Assembly: GCA_023392475.1 (NCBI GenBank)
Contig: JAEVZA010000253.1
Coordinates: forward strand, 1-7,352
DNA: 7,352 nt
Source of the DNA: Actinomycetes bacterium
Lineage (GTDB): Bacteria; Actinomycetota; Acidimicrobiia; Acidimicrobiales; Microtrichaceae
Reading direction: 5' to 3'
The notes beneath the pieces are model-generated. The model had not been told where the DNA came from and made no database searches. It saw only the letters and a list, made by a program, of their open reading frames with translations. Shown here piece after piece: positions 6,009 through 7,352 of this stretch. How positions within the stretch are numbered: position 1 is the first letter of the stretch; every line of letters begins with the position of its first letter. The position numbers and the translations under genes were made by a program.

Positions 6009-6104
6009 GCGGCGCCCCCCGCCGCCCCACCGCACGTCCACCCACCCCAACCCCAGTCCACGCGGCACCGGGCCGCCGCCGTGGCCGATCCCGAAAGGAA
6101 CCTG
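6009..6104 (+). promoter_or_regulatory. Intergenic spacer: small hairpin, C-rich G-poor tract, then binding-protein RBS
   Basis: This is the only real gap in the operon (96 bp). GCGGC (6009-6013) can pair with GCCGC (6021-6025) over a 7-base loop right after the permease stop. Then 6037-6055 is a 19-base run with no G (13 C, 5 A, 1 T), the composition expected of a Rho-loading site or an unstructured RNA segment. No clear promoter is visible. It may set the binding-protein level apart from the membrane subunits. Confidence 0.45.
6094..6100 (+). promoter_or_regulatory. Strong ribosome binding site of the binding-protein gene
   Basis: AAAGGAA ends 4 bases before the ATG at 6105. It is the best Shine-Dalgarno in the window and picks 6105 over the in-frame GTG at 6081 and ATG at 6138. 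Strong initiation fits a binding protein needed in excess over its transporter. Confidence 0.75.
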
Positions 6105-7304
6105 ATGTCTGGAAGGACACCGACGTCGACCCGAGCGATGAAGGGACGCACGCGCCGCCTGGTCGCCCTGGCGGTCGGAGCAGCGATGCTCCTGCTCGTC
6201 GCGGCGTGCAGCAGCAACGACGGGGGGACGGCCGCGGCCAGCGACTCCTCGGGCGGTGCCCCCGGCAAGGACAGCAAGGCGGTGGGCTTCATCATGGTCG
6301 GCCCGAAGGACGACTTCGGGTACAACCAGGCGGTCTACGAGGGCGCGATGGCCGTGAAGAAGGCCTACCCCGACGTCGAGGTCCTGACGGCCGAGAACGT
6401 GCCCGAGACCGACGAGGCCGCCCGCGTCATGGACGGCATGATCGACAAGGGGGCGAAGATCATCTTCGCCACCAGCTACGGGCACCTGGACGCCGCCGAG
6501 AGCGTCGCCAAGGAGCACCCCGACGTCGTCGTCGTGCACCAGGGCGGCACGGTCGAGGGCACGATGCCCCCGAACTTCGGCACGTACTTCGGCACCGTCT
6601 ACGAGCCCGTCTACCTCGCCGGCATCCTCGCGGGGAAGGCCACGAAGTCGAACAAGCTCGGCTACGTCTACGCCTTCCCGATCCCGCAGACGATCGCCAA
6701 CATCAACGCCTTCCAGCTGGGCGCGGCGTCGGTGAACCCGCAGGCGAAGACGTACGTCGTCAACACGTCGAGCTGGTGCGACCCGGGGGCGCAGGCCCAG
6801 GCGGCGGAGAGCCTGCTCAACCAGGGCGTCGACGTGCTCACGCAGCACCAGGACTGCACGGCGACGATCACCAAGGCCGCCGAGTCGAAGGGCGCCTACG
6901 TCGTCGGCTACCACGCCGACGCCTCGTCGCTCGCCCCGAAGGGCTGGCTCGGCGGCTCGGAGTGGGACTGGGACGCCCTCTACAAGGACATCGTCAAGGT
7001 GTCGCTCGCCGGCGACTTCACCGGCAGCAAGTACAACGCGAACTACCGGGTCGGCTTCAAGGACGGGGCGAACCCGTTCATCGTGTCCAAGTTCGGCCCG
7101 TCGGTGACCGACGAGACGAAGCAGCAGGTGGCCACGGCCAAGGAGAAGATCTCGACGGACGGCTCGCCGTTCGCCGGGCCGATCACGGCGAACGACGGCA
7201 CGACCGTCCTCTTCGCCGCCGGCGAGATCCCCACCTACGCGGACACCGAGGGCAAGAACACGATGTTCGTCGAGGGCGTCGTGGGCGAGATCCCGAAGAC
7301 CTGA
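6105..7304 (+). CDS. BMP/Med-family lipoprotein substrate-binding protein of the ABC importer
   Basis: A 399-residue protein. The signal peptide has Lys/Arg at 13-18 (KGRTRR), a hydrophobic core at about 19-33 and a lipobox LVAAC with Cys35, so the mature protein is lipid-anchored outside the membrane. A 20-residue Gly/Ser/Asp/Ala linker precedes a type I periplasmic-binding fold: VGFIMVGPKDDFGYNQAVYEG (60-80), the region IIFATSYGHLDA (119-130), YFGTVYEPVYLAGILAG (161-177), SSWCDPGAQAQAAESLL (222-238), LTQHQDCTA (245-253) and VGYHADASSLAPKGWL (267-282). The DFGYNQ and YEPVYLAGILAG blocks identify the BMP (PnrA/Med) family, whose studied members bind purine nucleosides. The Trp-rich GWLGGSEWDWD segment sets it in a subgroup whose ligand I cannot name; purine bases or other N-heterocycles are possible. 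Cys225 and Cys251 are the only other cysteines. Alternative starts are the GTG at 6081 and the ATG at 6138; the ribosome site favours 6105. Confidence 0.93.
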   Translation: MSGRTPTSTRAMKGRTRRLVALAVGAAMLLLVAACSSNDGGTAAASDSSGGAPGKDSKAVGFIMVGPKDDFGYNQAVYEGAMAVKKAYPDVEVLTAENVPETDEAARVMDGMIDKGAKIIFATSYGHLDAAESVAKEHPDVVVVHQGGTVEGTMPPNFGTYFGTVYEPVYLAGILAGKATKSNKLGYVYAFPIPQTIANINAFQLGAASVNPQAKTYVVNTSSWCDPGAQAQAAESLLNQGVDVLTQHQDCTATITKAAESKGAYVVGYHADASSLAPKGWLGGSEWDWDALYKDIVKVSLAGDFTGSKYNANYRVGFKDGANPFIVSKFGPSVTDETKQQVATAKEKISTDGSPFAGPITANDGTTVLFAAGEIPTYADTEGKNTMFVEGVVGEIPKT

Positions 7305-7320
7305 TCCGTCGTCCCCGCCC

Positions 7321-7348
7321 CCGGCCCCCCCCGCGGGCCCGGGGCCGG
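7321..7348 (+). terminator. GC-rich hairpin after the binding-protein gene
   Basis: CCGGCCCC (7321-7328) pairs perfectly with GGGGCCGG (7341-7348) over a 12-base loop that is itself GC-rich, 16 bases after the stop. No T-tract is visible before the window ends at 7352, so it may be an attenuating stem-loop inside a longer operon instead of a true terminator. Confidence 0.45.
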
Positions 7349-7352
7349 CCCC

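Overview
The window is very GC-rich, with GTG starts used freely, genes overlapping at ATGA junctions, and possible leaderless starts. This points to a high-GC Actinomycetota chromosome. The protein flavour would suit a deep-branching group such as Acidimicrobiia, but that is a guess from composition and protein style, not a demonstrated assignment. No phage, transposase, CRISPR, tRNA or rRNA sequence is visible.

Left part (1-920, minus strand): the N-terminal end of a cysteine desulfurase (NifS/IscS type) leaves the window on the left. Four bases upstream of it is a winged-helix regulator whose C-terminal domain carries Cys-X12-Cys plus a last Cys, the layout of SufR-like iron-sulfur sensors. 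Together they look like a self-contained sulfur or Fe-S module with its own sensor.

Middle (921-1637): a divergent intergenic region leads to a lone plus-strand gene for a small AtzH/HpxZ-type protein of the NTF2/SnoaL fold. Relatives sit in cyanuric acid and oxalurate (purine) catabolism clusters. Right after it lies a 64-bp inverted repeat whose 31-base arms match at 30 positions, then about 130 bp of regulatory DNA holding a TCCGT-A-ACGGA palindrome, a stem-loop, a tandem TGTATnCAG repeat and a perfect CTGTATACAG palindrome.

Right part (1638-7304, plus strand): an operon for a BMP-family (nucleoside-type) ABC importer. The order is FadR-subfamily GntR/FCD regulator, double-NBD ATPase, two BPD_transp_2 permeases, then a BMP/Med-type lipoprotein binding protein. 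The first four genes overlap at three ATGA junctions. The binding-protein gene follows 96 bp later with its own strong ribosome site. A GC-rich hairpin follows the last stop at the window edge.

Working model: the lipoprotein captures a purine-derived or related N-heterocyclic solute and the permease pair with its single competent ATPase site imports it. The FCD regulator, with an apparently intact metal/ligand site, controls the operon through the CTGTATACAG region. The AtzH/HpxZ-like gene next door hints that the solute may feed a ureide, oxalurate or carboxybiuret-type amide degradation route, but the partner enzymes are not in the window. The transporter operon is a familiar kind of system. 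The least explained elements are the long palindrome and the layered signals in front of the GntR gene.
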